A stretch of 64,000 nt of DNA from an uncultured Clostridium sp. (lineage in GTDB: Bacteria > Bacillota > Clostridia > TANB77 > CAG-508): the NCBI GenBank assembly GCA_900557195.1, contig USRT01000008.1, positions 1 to 64,000 on the forward strand, given 5' to 3'. The notes under the pieces were generated by a model. That model searched no databases. It was not told where the DNA came from and saw nothing but the letters and a program-made list of their open reading frames with translations. Shown in pieces: positions 37,756 through 47,769 of the stretch. How positions within the stretch are numbered: the stretch's first letter is position 1; each line of letters begins with the position of its first letter. The position numbers and the translations under genes are program-made.

Positions 37756-39836
37756 GTTATCTTTTAATAATATGAAAAAAAGCATAAAAGATTATAGTAT
37801 ATATTTTTTAACATTAGTTATAGGTGTAGCAATTTTCTATATGTTCAATTCTATAGATAGTCAGCAAGCAATGCTCAGAGTATCTAGCTCACAAAGAGAA
37901 ATTATAAAATTAATGATAACAATGCTTGGTTTTGTATCAGTATTTGTAGCAATAGTATTAGGTTTACTAATTGTATATGCAAATAATTTCTTAATTAACA
38001 GAAGAAAAAAAGAATTTGGTATTTATATGATACTTGGAATGGGAAAAAGGAAAATATCAAAAATAATTTTAATGGAAACCATCTTTGTAGGTATAATTTC
38101 ACTTATAGTAGGACTTGTTGTTCGGTATTTTTGCTTCACAATTCATGTCAATATTAGTTGCTAAGATGTTTGAAGCAGATATGAGTGAGTTCCAATTTGT
38201 ATTTTCTAGGGAAGCTTGTATAAAAACTTGTATTTATTTTGCAGTTATGTATTTGCTAGTTATGTTTTTTAATACATTTACTGTTTCAAGATACAAATTA
38301 ATTAATTTATTAAATGCAACTAAGAGAAATGAAAAAGTAAAGATAAAAAATCCAGTTATTTCTGTTTTAGTATTTATAGTTGGAAGTTGTATATTAGGTT
38401 TTGCTTATTGGAAAGTAACTAAAGATGTTCATTCACTAGATACAGCAGATAAAATTATTAAGCCTATCATAATGGGAATTATAGGAACATTTTCTATATT
38501 CTGGTCTTTATCTGGATTTGTTTTGCAAGTAGTACAAATGAGGAAGAAAACGTACTTAAAAGATACAAATATGTTTGTATTAAGACAAATAAATAACAAA
38601 ATCAACACAATGGTTATAAGTATGAGTGTTATTTGTTTACTATTATTTATGACTATTACAATTTTATCTTCTAGTTTAGCATTAAGAAATACAATGCAAA
38701 GAGAATTACTTGAAATGACACCAGTTGATTTAAATCTATATAAAACAGCAAATTTACCAGAAAGTTATATAAATAGAAGTGGAAAAACTATTAACTACAC
38801 AGGGGAACAAATAGAAGATTCTAAAATATCAATAGTACAAACTATGACAAGTAATGGATTTGACATGAATAACTTAAAAGATGTAGTAGAAATACCAATA
38901 TATGCTAGCAATGATTTGACATGGGGAGATTTCTTTGGAGATAAAATAGAAGAAGTAAAAAAAGTATTTCCAAGACTTGAATATGGTACAGCAGAAGAAA
39001 TTGTAAAAATATCAGATTATAATAAAATAGCAGATTTGTATGGCATAGAGAAATATGAATTAAAAGATGATGAATATATTGTACTTTGCGATTTTGAAAG
39101 TATGAAGAATTTAAGAGAGAAAGTATTGCAAGATGGAAAACATACCATAGAAATAGCAGGAAAACAATATAAATCAAAATATAATGAATGTAAAAAAGGT
39201 TTTATCGTAATGTCAACTAGTCATACAAATACAGGAATTATATTGGTACCAGATAACTGTTTATTAACAGAAGAGATGAAAGAAAGAAAATTATTAGTTG
39301 CTAATTTTAATGCAAAAACAGATGAGGAAAAAGAAAAAATAGAAGCATTGTTTAGAAGTGATGATTCAGGATTTGTGCAAAATTTAGCAAGTAAAGGATT
39401 AGATATAGATGGATTAACTAAAATAAGTCTTATAGAAGCAAGTGTAGGAATAGCCACAATAGTTACATTTATAGCAATTTATCTAGGTATTATATTCTTA
39501 ATCGCAAGTTCAGCAATTCTAGCACTAAAACAATTAACAGAGAGTTCTGATAATAAACAAAGATATACTATTTTAAGAAAAATTGGCTGTGATGAAAAAA
39601 TGATAAATAGAGCACTATTTAGACAAATAGGGATATTCTTCGCAAGTCCACTTGTTGTAGCTATTATACATTCTATATTTGGAATACAGTTTGCATTATC
39701 TATATTAGAAGGAATAGCATCATCAAAAGATTTATTACCATCGATTATAGTGACAGTTATTGTTATGGGAGTAATATATGGCGCATATTTCTTGGCTACT
39801 TATTTGGGAAGTAAAAATATTATTAAGGAGGAATAA
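37745..39836 (+). CDS. BceB-like ABC permease, one CGG +1 site
   Basis: A 696-residue, ten-segment FtsX-type permease with a large extracellular domain between segments 7 and 8 (about residues 330-560), the architecture of bacitracin/lantibiotic resistance BceB. CGG 38123-38125 interrupts membrane segment 3; skipping C gives LIVGLVVGIFASQF. The start follows GGAGGTG. It works with the ATPase at 36986 and the kinase at 35726 in sensing and detoxifying cell-wall-active peptides. Confidence 0.88.
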
Positions 39837-39838
39837 AA

Positions 39839-40186
39839 ATGGAAAATGTAAAAGAAAAACTACCTATGATTATTGCAGCAATTGTTGCTGTAGTAATTGG
39901 TGCAATAGCATTCTATTTTTTAGAGAATTACGAATCAGTTTACTATACTAGAATAGATAACACTAAAATAGAAAAAATTTCTACATCAGATGAGATGAAA
40001 TATGAATATACTTTAGACTGTTATAATGAAAAAGGAAAGAAAAAAGAAATAAAATTTAAGACGAGTAGAGAATTAAAAGAAGATGCCTTTCTAATGCTAG
40101 AAGTAAAAACTTTTGGAGTACATTCATGGAAAGAAGTGCAGTATAATGAACTTCCTGAAAAAGTGCAAGTAAATTATGAAGAGTAA
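39839..40186 (+). CDS. YxeA-family protein
   Basis: A 115-residue protein with one N-terminal membrane segment (residues 9-28) and a small extracellular beta domain (YESVYYTRIDNTKIEK, YEYTLDCYNEKGKKKEIKFKTSRELKEDAFLMLEVKTFGVHSWKEVQ). This is the YxeA (DUF1093) pattern, whose genes lie next to Bce-type transporters. The start follows AAGGAGG directly after the permease stop. Confidence 0.8.
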   Translation: MENVKEKLPMIIAAIVAVVIGAIAFYFLENYESVYYTRIDNTKIEKISTSDEMKYEYTLDCYNEKGKKKEIKFKTSRELKEDAFLMLEVKTFGVHSWKEVQYNELPEKVQVNYEE

Positions 40187-40568
40187 AATTAAATTATAAA
40201 AATATGTGCTAATTGTAGCAGAGCAGTTAGCACATACATCCCCTTTTATTTTAGAGAGTTACAAAGACAAGTGACTCTCATTTATTTTTTTATCTTGAAC
40301 TAGTTTTATTAATATTTAAATAACTAGTTATTAATAAGATTTGACTTCTAAAAAATCAAAATAATAAAGATAAAAACAATTAAAATTAAATGGTCAAGAT
40401 ATTTTTCGAAATATATACAAATTTTATTGTTAACAAATAAAGAAATAGTAACTAATTTTTATTGAGCTAGTAAAAAGGATATGCTATAATTAGAAAGACA
40501 TAATTACAAGACTCTTAAGAAATTGAAAAATCACATTGATATTTTGATAAAAACAAGGAGGAATGAAA
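40187..40568 (+). other. gene-free stretch: two hairpins and a promoter
   Basis: ATGTGCTAA at 40204 pairs with TTAGCACAT near 40228. GAGAGTTAC at 40254 pairs with GTGACTCTC at 40271, followed by a T-rich tail, and is the likely operon terminator. TTGAGC at 40462-40467, 17 bases, TATAAT at 40485-40490 is the promoter of the next gene. Bases 40300-40450 show nothing else. Confidence 0.6.
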
Positions 40569-41334
40569 ATGAATAGTAAACTTGAAAAATTAATTAATGC
40601 ATACAAAAATGAAACTGAGAGAAAATGTTACCAAATTAATTTATTAGATGGTCGGGACATCTATATTAGATGACAAAATTGGAGGAATGCCATATTTACC
40701 TATTGGGGAAAGTTATCCCGTTGATAAAAACGGTCAAATGATGGGATTAGTTTTACAAGTAAAACTAAAAAATATTAAATTAGATGGTTGGCCAAATTCA
40801 GGATTTTTAGAAATATTTACAGATCGTTCACTTGATTATCCTTGCCAATATGAAATTAGATACTATGATGAAGGATTAGAATACCAAACAGAGCTTCCTA
40901 ATGTTGAATTAGAAGAGTTTATAGTTGATGAACCAATCAAAATTGAACTTGAGGAAACTATATGTCACAAACCACTTTCAAATTTTGATGGAGAAGAGAC
41001 TTTAATAAATATTGCAGAAGAATTATTTGGACAAAATTTTAATACATTTGAAGAATTAGATAGTTTTATAGATACAGACGATTTTTATGTTGAGTTTATG
41101 GATGCACTTTCTAATCCATATGGAACAATAGGTGGATATGCAGATTTTACTCAAAGTGATCCAAGAGAATATGAAGGAGAAGAACGCACAGAATGTATAT
41201 TAAAATTAGATTCTTGTTTAGATAGCAAGAGATTATATATTGGTGATGCAGGAATTTTATTTGTATTAATTTCAAAAGAAGATATAGTAAATAAAAATTT
41301 TAAAAATGGATTAGTTGATTGGGATTGTTGTTAA
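40569..41334 (+). CDS. DUF1963 (YwqG-like) protein, one CGG +1 site
   Basis: A 254-residue cytosolic protein. CGG 40653-40655 needs +1 reading; the result links INLLDGG with TSILDDKIGGMPYLPIGESYP, the conserved DUF1963 opening. The later SNPYGTIGGYADFTQSDPR and LLQL-like end (RLYIGDAGILFVLISKEDIVNKNFKNGLVDWDCC) fit the family. The start follows AAGGAGG. Function unknown. Confidence 0.8.
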
Positions 41335-41368
41335 ATAATCAAAAAGAAGTAAAAAAATAAATATAGAA

Positions 41369-41402
41369 ATGGGCAAGCAAGTATTCTTGCCCATTTTTAA
41401 AA
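41369..41402 (+). terminator. intrinsic terminator
   Basis: ATGGGCAAG pairs with CTTGCCCAT, followed by TTTT. Confidence 0.85.
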
Positions 41403-41474
41403 TTCTTGCTATTTAATTATTTTTTGATTATAATTTCTATAAACAAGAAAAGAAATCCCAAAGGAGATGGTGTC

Positions 41475-41969
41475 ATGTTAAAAATAATTATTATAGGAAG
41501 TCCAGGATCAGGCAAAAGTACATTTGCATGAAAATTAAGAGATATTACAAATCTTCCATTATACTATTTAGATATGCTATGGCACAAAAAAGATAGAACC
41601 AATATTTCTAGAGAAGAATTTGATGAAAAGCTAGAAAAAATACTAAAAAAAGATAAATGGATTATAGATGGAAATTATCAGCGTACTATAGAAATGCGTC
41701 TAAAAGAGTGTGATACAGTATTTCTAATGGATTATCCTTTAGAAGTTTGTCTTTCAGGTGCAGAAGAGCGTGTTGGAAAGAAAAGAGAGGATTTACCTTG
41801 GATTGAAGAAAAAGTTGATGAGGAATTTAAGCAGATTATTGTTGACTTTTCAAAAAATAAATTGCCACAAATATATAAATTATTAGAGAAATATCAGAAA
41901 AATAAAAATATTGTCATTTTTAAATCGAGGGAAGAAGCAGACAATTATATAAAAAAGATGACAATTTGA
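41475..41969 (+). pseudogene. FlaR/adenylate-kinase-like P-loop protein with in-frame TGA
   Basis: A 164-codon P-loop NTPase of the DNA topology modulation (FlaR)/shikimate-kinase-like group: GSPGSGKSTFA is followed by TGA at 41529-41531, where relatives usually have Arg or Lys, and then KLRDITNLPLYYLDMLWHKKDR, WIIDGNYQRTIEMRLKECD and REEADNYIKKM. One base change (AGA to TGA) explains it. TGA ends other genes here, so this is a nonsense mutation or sequence error, not a code change. Frame is otherwise intact. Confidence 0.75.
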
Positions 41970-42048
41970 GAATATTTATATTTTTTTTAGTATTTAATTG
42001 TTTTTATATTAAGAAGAGTATTAGTAAAGCAAGTGAGGGGGCTAAAAT

Positions 42049-42471
42049 ATGGAAATATTAGAAATAAAAGAAAATGTAGATAATCCTGAAGAATTTAATT
42101 ATTTATATGATAAAGTAGAATGGGGAGCATATGATATTGAAACAACAAAGAAATTATTAAAATATACTTTGTATTCAGTGTCAGTATATGCCGAAAATAA
42201 AATTATTGGATATGGCAGAATAATTGGTGATGGTGTTGTTTTTATATTTATTAGAGATGTAATGGTAGTTCCAGAATATCAATCAAAAAAGATTGGAACA
42301 AAGATCATGAATAAATTGATGGATAAAATTAATCAAATATGTCAAGAAAATCCATATGCAAGAGTGTATCTAGGAGCTTCAAAAGGAAAAGAAGGTTTTT
42401 ATAGAAAATTTGGGTTTATTACAAGAGCAGAAGCGGGATTAGGGGAAGAAATGATATTATTTAAAGAATAG
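42049..42471 (+). CDS. GNAT family N-acetyltransferase
   Basis: A 140-residue acetyltransferase. VFIFIRDVMVVPEYQSKKIGTKIMNKLMDKI holds motif A (Q/RxxGxG/A variant QSKKIGTK), and ASKGKEGFYRKFGF is the typical C-terminal block. The start follows GTGAGGGGG. Substrate unknown. Confidence 0.85.
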   Translation: MEILEIKENVDNPEEFNYLYDKVEWGAYDIETTKKLLKYTLYSVSVYAENKIIGYGRIIGDGVVFIFIRDVMVVPEYQSKKIGTKIMNKLMDKINQICQENPYARVYLGASKGKEGFYRKFGFITRAEAGLGEEMILFKE

Positions 42472-42617
42472 TAACATAGTATACTGTATTACTATTTTGC
42501 TTGGAAAGAAGCAATTTCAAATAGATGAAGAAAGCACATTTTTTCAATCTAATTCATCATATCCTAATATTGAAATTGAATAAATGTTTTATAACAAGTA
42601 GCTATAAAAAATACTTG

Positions 42618-42650
42618 CAATTCCTACTTGTTTAGTAGTATAATCTATTA
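42618..42650 (+). promoter_or_regulatory. promoter of the Rrf2 gene with an Rrf2-type box
   Basis: TTGCAA near 42616, an 18-base spacer and TATAAT near 42640. The spacer holds CCTACTTGTTTAGTAG, similar to the CCTATTGACTTAGTAGG box before iscS, which suggests autoregulation. Confidence 0.55.
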
Positions 42651-42676
42651 AACTTAAGCTAATTGGAGGTAAGTGT

Positions 42677-43075
42677 ATGAAAATATCTACAAAAGGAAGA
42701 TATGCTTTAAGAGTTATGGTGGATTTAGCAATAAATAGTAATGGAAAATTTATAACATCAAAAGAAATATCAATAAGACAAGAAATATCAAATAAATATT
42801 TAGAACAAATTATAGCAATGCTAAATAAAGTAGGATATTTGGAAACTGCAAGAGGAGCAGCAGGAGGATATAGACTAGCTAAAAATCCAAATGAATATGT
42901 AATAGGAGATATATTAAAGGCTACAGAAGGAGATTTAACTCCAGCAAATTGTTTGACAGAAGAAGGAAAATGCAAAAGACAAGATGATTGTAAAACATTT
43001 TCTTTTTGGAAAGGGTTAGATGATGTAATTAATGAATATGTAAATAGCAAAACTTTAGAAGATTTAATAAGATAG
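42677..43075 (+). CDS. Rrf2/IscR-family transcriptional regulator
   Basis: A 132-residue winged-helix regulator: MKISTKGRYALRVMVDLA, KEISIRQEISNKYLEQIIAMLNKVGYLETARGAAGGYRLAK, and three cysteines in NCLTEEGKCKRQDDC that could hold an Fe-S cluster. It precedes iscS, iscU and mnmA, so it probably adjusts their expression to Fe-S status. The start follows TGGAGG. Confidence 0.9.
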   Translation: MKISTKGRYALRVMVDLAINSNGKFITSKEISIRQEISNKYLEQIIAMLNKVGYLETARGAAGGYRLAKNPNEYVIGDILKATEGDLTPANCLTEEGKCKRQDDCKTFSFWKGLDDVINEYVNSKTLEDLIR

Positions 43076-43080
43076 GAATC

Positions 43081-43350
43081 AAATAGTGATTTCTATTTTT
43101 TTTTATAATAATGTTACCGCCTAGCTAAGTGTTTAATATATATTTTTTAAACCAATCTTGAAGCGTGTCAGCAATTGATAAAGATAAGTTTTATACCACG
43201 CAGAAAATTTGGGAGACGTTAGCTAAATGTGTACCATCTGCGATTGGTTTAAAAAATATATATTAAACACTTAGCTAGGCTAGTATGTACTTTTAAACAA
43301 GTTGTGAATTGTAATATGAATTTGGATTGCTATTATTCTTTTTTAGAAAT
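43081..43350 (+). repeat. structured-RNA-like inverted repeat, copy 4
   Basis: Arms TAGCTAAGTGTTTAATATATA... and the complementary ...TATATATTAAACACTTAGCTA. The core is more divergent than in the other copies (GAAGCGTGTCAGC), yet keeps TTATACCACGCAG and GTACCATCTGCGATTGG. The outer stem AATAGTGATT pairs with GATTGCTATT through G-U pairs, and a T run follows at about 43340-43346, so it may also terminate transcription. It sits between the Rrf2 regulator and iscS. Confidence 0.75.
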
Positions 43351-43351
43351 C

Positions 43352-43400
43352 CTATTGACTTAGTAGGAAATAGATGTTATAATTCCTACTATAATAATAG
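43352..43400 (+). promoter_or_regulatory. iscS promoter with Rrf2/IscR-type box
   Basis: TTGACT near 43355, 17 bases, TATAAT near 43378. CCTATTGACTTAGTAGG overlaps the -35 region and CCTACTATAATAATAGG follows the -10; both are near-palindromes suited to an Rrf2-family repressor. Confidence 0.65.
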
Positions 43401-43421
43401 GAAAAAGAAAGGAAATAGAAA

Positions 43422-44603
43422 ATGAATACTATATATTTAGATAATAATGCAACAACTAAAACAGATGAGGAAGTTGTAAAAGCAATGATGCCATATTTGT
43501 TAGACAACTATGGAAATCCATCATCTATATATAAAATAGGTAGAGAAAATAAAAAGGTAGTTGAAGATTCAAGAGAGAAGATAGCAAAGATTTTAAATTG
43601 TGAGCCAAATGAAATCTATTTTACTTCTGGGGGAAGTGAAAGTGATAATACAGCTATTAGAGGAATTGCATATAGTTATAAAAATAAAGGAAATCATATT
43701 ATCACCTCTAAGATTGAACATCCAGCAGTATTAGAAACTTGCAAACAACTAGAAAAGGAAGGCTTTGAAGTAAGTTATATAGGTACAGACGAAAATGGAA
43801 TAGTAGATTTAGAAGAATTGAAAAAAGAGATAAAGCAGGCAACTACATTAATTACAATAATGTTTGCTAATAATGAAATTGGAACTTTGCAACCAATAAA
43901 AGAAATAGGAGAAATTGCAAAAAAGAATAATATCATTTTTCATACAGATGCTGTACAAGCAGTTGGAAGTATTTTAATAGATGTAAAAGAATTAAATATT
44001 GATAGTCTTTCATTATCAGCACATAAGTTCTATGGACCAAAAGGAATAGGTGTTTTATATGTAAGAAAAGGAATAAAATTCGAAAAGTTTGTTAATGGAG
44101 GACATCAAGAAAGAAACAAAAGAGCAGGAACTGAAAATGTAGCTGGAATAGTGGGACTTGCAAAAGCAATAGAACTTGCTTATCGAGATTTAGAAGAGCA
44201 TAATAAAAAAATTAAGGAATTAAGAGATTACTATGTAGAACAAGTAAAAGAAAAAATACCTTATATTAAAATAAATGGAGATATGGAAAAGAGATTACCT
44301 GGAAATAGTAATATTTCTTTTAGATTCATAGAGGGAGAAGGATTACTTTTAAACTTAGATTTAAAAGGGATTTGTGCTTCAAGTGGTAGTGCTTGTACTT
44401 CTGGCTCACTTGATCCATCACATGTATTACTTGCAATAGGATTACCACATGAGATAGCACATGGTTCTTTAAGAATTTCAATAGGAAAATATAATACAAA
44501 AGAAGAGATAGACTATCTTGTAGAAAATTTAGTAGAAATAGTAGGTAGATTAAGAGAGATGTCACCATTATGGGAAAAATTTATAGAGGAGGAAAATGAT
44601 TAA
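43422..44603 (+). CDS. iscS: cysteine desulfurase
   Basis: A 393-residue PLP-dependent enzyme. YLDNNATTKTDEEV, FTSGGSESDNTA, HTDAVQAVG, LSAHKFYGPKGIGVLYV (PLP lysine) and the active-site loop GICASSGSACTSGS are present. It supplies sulfur for Fe-S clusters (IscU) and tRNA thiolation (MnmA), both encoded directly downstream. The start follows AAAGAAAGG. No CGG sites. Confidence 0.95.
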   Translation: MNTIYLDNNATTKTDEEVVKAMMPYLLDNYGNPSSIYKIGRENKKVVEDSREKIAKILNCEPNEIYFTSGGSESDNTAIRGIAYSYKNKGNHIITSKIEHPAVLETCKQLEKEGFEVSYIGTDENGIVDLEELKKEIKQATTLITIMFANNEIGTLQPIKEIGEIAKKNNIIFHTDAVQAVGSILIDVKELNIDSLSLSAHKFYGPKGIGVLYVRKGIKFEKFVNGGHQERNKRAGTENVAGIVGLAKAIELAYRDLEEHNKKIKELRDYYVEQVKEKIPYIKINGDMEKRLPGNSNISFRFIEGEGLLLNLDLKGICASSGSACTSGSLDPSHVLLAIGLPHEIAHGSLRISIGKYNTKEEIDYLVENLVEIVGRLREMSPLWEKFIEEEND

Positions 44604-45045
44604 ATGGAATATTCAGAAAAAGTAGTAGAGCATTATACAAATCCAAGAAATGTTGGAAAAATAGAAAATGCTTCTGGAATAGGTGAAGTTGGAAATCCTG
44701 TTTGTGGAGATATTATGAAAATGTTTATAAAAGTAGAAAATAACGTTATAATAGATGTAAAATTTAAAACATTTGGATGTGGTGCTGCAATCGCAACAAG
44801 TAGTATTTCGACAGAAATGATAAAAGGAAAAACTTTAGAAGAAGCCTTAAAACTAAAAAATACAGACGTAGTAAATAATTTAGGAGGGCTTCCACCTGTA
44901 AAATTACATTGTTCTGTTTTAGCAGAAGAAGCAATACATGAAGCTATTGCAGATTATTATAGAAAGATGCGGAAAATTAACTGAAGAGGAAATAAAGCAA
45001 AAATGTAATTTAAAAGAGCTACCCTGTGAAAGCTGTGGTATGTAG
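44604..45045 (+). CDS. iscU: Fe-S scaffold protein IscU/NifU N-domain, one CGG +1 site
   Basis: A 146-residue scaffold after skipping C at CGG 44970-44972. Ligand cysteines lie in GNPVCGDIM, FKTFGCGAAIA and KLHCSVLAEEA. The shift adds the tail GKLTEEEIKQKCNLKELPCESCGM, with a C-terminal CxxC seen in the clostridial form, and ends at TAG 45045, exactly before the mnmA ATG. Without it the protein would end two codons past the site, at TAA, and leave a gap. Confidence 0.92.
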
Positions 45046-46113
45046 ATGAAAAAAAGAGTATTACTAGGTATGAGTGGTGGAGTTGATAGTAGTGTATCGG
45101 CTATTCTTTTAAAAGAACAAGGATATGATGTGATTGGAATTACAATGAAATTATTTGAAGGTGAGCTAGAGGGAAGCTGTTGCAGTCTTTCTTCTAGTTT
45201 AGATGCAAAAAGAGTATGTGATTATTTGCAAATACCACATTATACATTAAATTTTAAAGATGAATTTAATAAATATGTTATTCAAGATTTTATAAATAGT
45301 TATTCAAACTGTAGAACACCAAATCCTTGTATTGAATGTAATAGATATTTAAAATTTGGAAGTATGTATCAAAAAGCGCAAGAACTAGAATGTGATTATA
45401 TTGCAACTGGTCACTATGCCAAAATAGAGTATAGTAAAAAATATAAAAAATACATATTAAAAAAAGCAAATGCACAATCTAAAGATCAGAGTTATGTTTT
45501 ATATAATATACCACCATATCTATTAGATAAAACTATATTTCCACTAGGTAATTTTAGCAGTAAAGATGAAATAAGACAAATTGCTAAAAAACATAATTTA
45601 CTAGTAGCAAACAAACCAGATAGTGAAGATATTTGTTTTGTGCCAGAAGGTAATTATAGAACTTTTTTTGAAAATAATTCAAAGTTAACATTTAAAGAAG
45701 GAAATATTGTAAATAAAGATGGCAAAATATTGGGAAAACATACAGGTTTATATAAATATACGATAGGTCAAAGAAGAGGACTTGGAATTTCAAGTAAAAA
45801 TCCATTATATGTTATAGGATTTAATAAATATAAGAATGAATTAATTATAGGTGATGAAAAAGAACTGTACAGAAAAGAATTTTATGTAGATGATACAAAT
45901 CTTTTACTATATGATAAAATTACTAAGCAAGTGTATGCTGAAGTAAAAACAAGATATTCTTGTAAAAGCCATAGAGCTAAGATAATACAAGAAGAAAATA
46001 GAATAAAAGTTATATATGATGAGCCACAAAAAGATATAGTGCCAGGACAATCAGCAGTATTTTATGAAGATGATGTTGTTATTGGTGGAGGAAAAATTCT
46101 AGAATTAGATTAG
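45046..46113 (+). CDS. mnmA: tRNA-specific 2-thiouridylase MnmA
   Basis: A 355-residue enzyme that thiolates U34 of tRNA. The PP-loop LGMSGGVDSSVSA, the catalytic Cys in NPCIECN, ATGHYAKI, SKDQSYVLY and the second active Cys in PDSEDICFVP are all present. It uses sulfur relayed from IscS. It starts directly at the iscU stop. Confidence 0.95.
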   Translation: MKKRVLLGMSGGVDSSVSAILLKEQGYDVIGITMKLFEGELEGSCCSLSSSLDAKRVCDYLQIPHYTLNFKDEFNKYVIQDFINSYSNCRTPNPCIECNRYLKFGSMYQKAQELECDYIATGHYAKIEYSKKYKKYILKKANAQSKDQSYVLYNIPPYLLDKTIFPLGNFSSKDEIRQIAKKHNLLVANKPDSEDICFVPEGNYRTFFENNSKLTFKEGNIVNKDGKILGKHTGLYKYTIGQRRGLGISSKNPLYVIGFNKYKNELIIGDEKELYRKEFYVDDTNLLLYDKITKQVYAEVKTRYSCKSHRAKIIQEENRIKVIYDEPQKDIVPGQSAVFYEDDVVIGGGKILELD

Positions 46114-46137
46114 TTTTATAACTAATCTAATTTTTTA
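46104..46137 (+). terminator. isc operon terminator
   Basis: AATTAGATTAGTT pairs with AACTAATCTAATT, then six T. Confidence 0.85.
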
Positions 46138-46157
46138 TAAACAGATACAAACAATTG

Positions 46158-46186
46158 TTTACAAAAATAATCCCTTGTGTTATACT
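46158..46186 (+). promoter_or_regulatory. promoter of the Y-family polymerase gene
   Basis: TTTACA at 46158-46163, 17 bases, TATACT at 46181-46186. Confidence 0.6.
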
Positions 46187-46214
46187 ATGAGAAGTAAGTA
46201 GGAGGATTGAGATT

Positions 46215-47717
46215 ATGGAAAGAATATATGCATCTATTGATTTAAAATCATTTTATGCTTCCGTAGAGTGTGTAGAAAGAAATTTAAATCCATTAACTAC
46301 AAATCTTGTTGTAGCAGATAGTTCAAGAACAGAAAAAACAATATGTTTAGCAGTATCTCCATCATTAAAATCTTATGGCATACCAGGAAGAGCACGATTA
46401 TTTGAAGTAATACAAAAAGTTAAAGATGTAAATTTACAAAGGAAAATGAAAATACATAACCATGTATTTAAAGGTAAATCTTATAATGATATAGAGTTAA
46501 AAAAAGATATAGCTTTAGAATTAGATTATATAATTGCTCCGCCAAGAATGAGTTACTACATGAAATATAGTACAGCTATATATAACATATATTTGAAATA
46601 TATTGCTCCAGAAGATATATTTCCATATTCAATAGACGAGGTGTTTTGTGATATTACAAAATACTTAAAATTATACAATTTAACTGCCAAAGAATTAGTA
46701 ACAAAAATGATTATGGATGTTTACAAAACAACTGGAATAACTGCAACAGCAGGAATAGGAACAAACTTATTTTTGTGCAAAGTTGCAATGGATATTGGAG
46801 CAAAACATATTAAACCAGATAAATATGGAGTAAGAATAGCTCAGTTAGATGAAATGAGCTTTAGAAAAAGACTATGGAATCATAGACCAATTACGGACTT
46901 TTGGAGAGTGGGAAAGGGATATGCTAAAAGACTTGAAGAGTATAATATGTATACTATGGGAGATGTTGCAAGATGTTCAGTAAATAATGAAGAATTACTA
47001 TATAAACTATTTGGAGTTAATGCAGAATTATTAATAGATCATAGTTGGGGATGGGAATGTGTAACAATCGAGGATATAAAAAAATATAAACCAAAAGTTA
47101 AAAGTTTAAGTTCGGGGCAAGTATTACACTGCCCATACAACTTTGAAAAAGCAAGGTTAATTATAAAAGAAATGGTTGAATTACTAGTTTTAGATATGGT
47201 GCAAAAGAGGTATGTTACAGACCAATTAGTTTTAGATGTTATATATGATATAGAAAACTTAATAAACAAGAACTATAGTAAATCTTATGATGGAGAAATT
47301 ACTATAGATCGTTATGGTAGAAATACTCCAAAACCAGCACATGGTACATTTAGATTAGAAAAGAAAACATCATCAACTAAGATAATTATGAATGGATTTT
47401 TAAAACTATATGATGAAATAGTAAATAATAAATTATTAATTAGGAAAATAAATATATGTGCTGGTAATCTTTCAGATGAATCAGAGATACAACATGAAAA
47501 TGAATATGAACAGATTGATTTATTTACAAATTATAAAGAATTAGAAGAAAAAAGAGAAAAAGAAATTAAAGAGTTGCAAAGCGAAAGAAAGTTACAAGAG
47601 ACTATTATTGATATAAAAAATAAATATGGTAAAAATGCAATTTTAAAAGGTATGAACTTACAAGAAGGAGCAACAACTGTTGAAAGAAATAGGCAGATAG
47701 GAGGTCATAAAGGATAG
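46215..47717 (+). CDS. Y-family DNA polymerase (UvrX/UmuC-like)
   Basis: A 500-residue translesion polymerase. Catalytic residues lie in YASIDLKSFYASVE and YSIDEVFCDIT; SYGIPGRARLFE and GIGTNLFLCKVAMDIGAKH are typical, as is the GHWG-like helix-hairpin region (FWRVGKGYAKRLEEYNMYTMGDVA). The C-terminal tail is coiled coil. It is followed by a YolD-like gene, the usual partner of UvrX-type polymerases in Firmicutes. The start follows AGGAGG. Confidence 0.9.
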   Translation: MERIYASIDLKSFYASVECVERNLNPLTTNLVVADSSRTEKTICLAVSPSLKSYGIPGRARLFEVIQKVKDVNLQRKMKIHNHVFKGKSYNDIELKKDIALELDYIIAPPRMSYYMKYSTAIYNIYLKYIAPEDIFPYSIDEVFCDITKYLKLYNLTAKELVTKMIMDVYKTTGITATAGIGTNLFLCKVAMDIGAKHIKPDKYGVRIAQLDEMSFRKRLWNHRPITDFWRVGKGYAKRLEEYNMYTMGDVARCSVNNEELLYKLFGVNAELLIDHSWGWECVTIEDIKKYKPKVKSLSSGQVLHCPYNFEKARLIIKEMVELLVLDMVQKRYVTDQLVLDVIYDIENLINKNYSKSYDGEITIDRYGRNTPKPAHGTFRLEKKTSSTKIIMNGFLKLYDEIVNNKLLIRKINICAGNLSDESEIQHENEYEQIDLFTNYKELEEKREKEIKELQSERKLQETIIDIKNKYGKNAILKGMNLQEGATTVERNRQIGGHKG

Positions 47718-47769
47718 GAAAGAAAAGAGCCAATAGAAGGTTACAAAGAATAGGAGGCAAAATACAAAA

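Noticed and set aside
41475..41969. UGA read as a sense codon
   Set aside because: Only one in-frame TGA was found, and genes such as the MFS gene (stop at 25118) and subunit I (stop at 17695) end normally at TGA.
18408..43350. CRISPR array or insertion sequence as the source of the repeats
   Set aside because: Copies are kilobases apart, about 200 nt long, with no short regular repeats, no cas genes and no transposase ORF.
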